Made by a program: the position numbers and the translations under genes. This document shows, piece by piece, positions 63,666 through 64,000 of a stretch of 64,000 nucleotides of DNA (positions within the stretch are counted from its first letter, which is position 1; every line of letters starts with the position of its first letter). The notes beneath the pieces are model-generated. The model was not told the origin of the DNA. It saw only the letters and a list, made by a program, of their open reading frames with translations, and searched no databases. The stretch is from Pseudosulfitobacter sp. DSM 107133 (GTDB lineage: Bacteria > Pseudomonadota > Alphaproteobacteria > Rhodobacterales > Rhodobacteraceae), in assembly GCF_022788695.1 (NCBI RefSeq), contig NZ_CP085154.1, forward strand, positions 2,046,001-2,110,000. The letters are read 5' to 3'.

Positions 63666-64000
63666 ATGTTGAATTTAGACGATATCGACCGAAAACTACT
63701 GCACGAATTACAACGCGACGCCAGCCAATCCCTGGATTCGCTCAGCGACGTTGTCGGACTGTCGCGCAACGCCTGCTGGCGCCGCATCCGTCTGATGGAA
63801 GACGCGAGCATCATCACCGCCCGCGTCACATTGGTGGACCCCGCCAAGATCGGCCTGCCGCTGATGGTGTTTATGCAGATCCGCACCGGCAGCCATGATC
63901 CCGACTGGCAGTCAAAATTCTCTGCCGCCACAAATGCCATTCCCGGCATCCTCAGTGTTTTTCGCATGACCGGAGATCTGGATTACCTTGTGCGCGCCCG
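63666..64000 (+). CDS. Lrp/AsnC family regulator, 3' end beyond the window
   Basis: First 111 codons of a + strand gene cut by the window end. N-terminal helix-turn-helix (DDIDRKLLHELQRDASQSL, VGLSRNACWRRIRLMEDA) and the start of the RAM/AsnC ligand domain (LVDPAKIGLPLMVFMQIRT, then FRMTGDLDYLVRA). Family members are about 150-160 aa. Divergent from the DUF6356 gene, 114 bases apart. Target genes not known. Confidence 0.9.
   Translation, partial: MLNLDDIDRKLLHELQRDASQSLDSLSDVVGLSRNACWRRIRLMEDASIITARVTLVDPAKIGLPLMVFMQIRTGSHDPDWQSKFSAATNAIPGILSVFRMTGDLDYLVRA

Overview
The window is chromosomal DNA of an alphaproteobacterium, most likely the marine Roseobacter group of the Rhodobacteraceae. The evidence is gene content and order: a suf operon with an Rrf2 regulator and two cysteine desulfurases, pstSCAB-phoU-phoB, PAS_5 and DUF6356 proteins, a eukaryote-like NADP isocitrate dehydrogenase, GC-rich codon use, and a GC-rich dispersed repeat ending in CCCCCGGGATATTT-like sequence. 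No phage, CRISPR array or rRNA was found. Two mobile-element traces are present: an intact IS30-type element and a decayed IS110-type fragment.

Bases 149-10175 (+ strand) hold a branched-chain-type ABC transporter (binding protein, two permeases, two ATPases). It is followed by a crotonase, a serine hydrolase, acetoacetyl-CoA synthetase and thioesterase II. Facing it on the - strand (10209-15988) is an acyl-CoA ligase, enoyl-CoA hydratase, acyl-CoA dehydrogenase, two SDR dehydrogenases and a VOC protein. Together they look like an uptake and CoA-dependent degradation locus for an unidentified acid. Phosphoglucomutase (16274-17902) and an IS30 element (about 18004-19116) follow.

Bases 19235-26877 (- strand) are a complete phosphate regulon (phoR; pstS, pstC, pstA, pstB, phoU, phoB) with a three-unit Pho box upstream of pstS. 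Upstream of phoR in the same direction lie a PLP sulfur-amino-acid enzyme, a gamma-carbonic anhydrase, gmk and yicC. A PAS_5 protein with a CtrA-like box, class II DAHP synthase, a GlxA-type AraC regulator and a PQQ-type sugar dehydrogenase come next.

Bases 35043-40355 encode a second complete branched-chain amino acid ABC transporter. It is followed by a DMT-family permease, a HerA/DUF853 ATPase, and an intergenic region with two candidate small RNAs ending in intrinsic terminators. Bases 43452-49330 are envelope-related: an IalB-like protein, a ketoacyl synthase with its own acyl carrier protein, LpxD, an L,D-transpeptidase and a divergent M15/DUF882 peptidase. A gene-poor stretch with the IS110 remnant ends at tRNA-Arg(CCG).

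Bases 50514-58833 are the suf iron-sulfur operon: Rrf2/IscR, NifS-like desulfurase, sufB, a polysaccharide pyruvyl transferase-like gene, sufC, sufD, two YIP1 membrane proteins and sufS. An Irr/ICE-like palindrome lies at its promoter. The right end has an alpha/beta hydrolase, a small unknown gene, an HD hydrolase, a small exported protein, icd with a palindromic operator candidate, a class II glutamine amidotransferase, a DUF6356 protein and the 5' part of an Lrp-type regulator cut by the window end.

The most unusual points are the candidate sRNAs, the pyruvyl transferase and YIP1 genes inside the suf operon, an IscR homologue without the three cluster cysteines, the LpxD-ACP-KAS group, and a LivF ATPase with arginine in place of the Walker A lysine.
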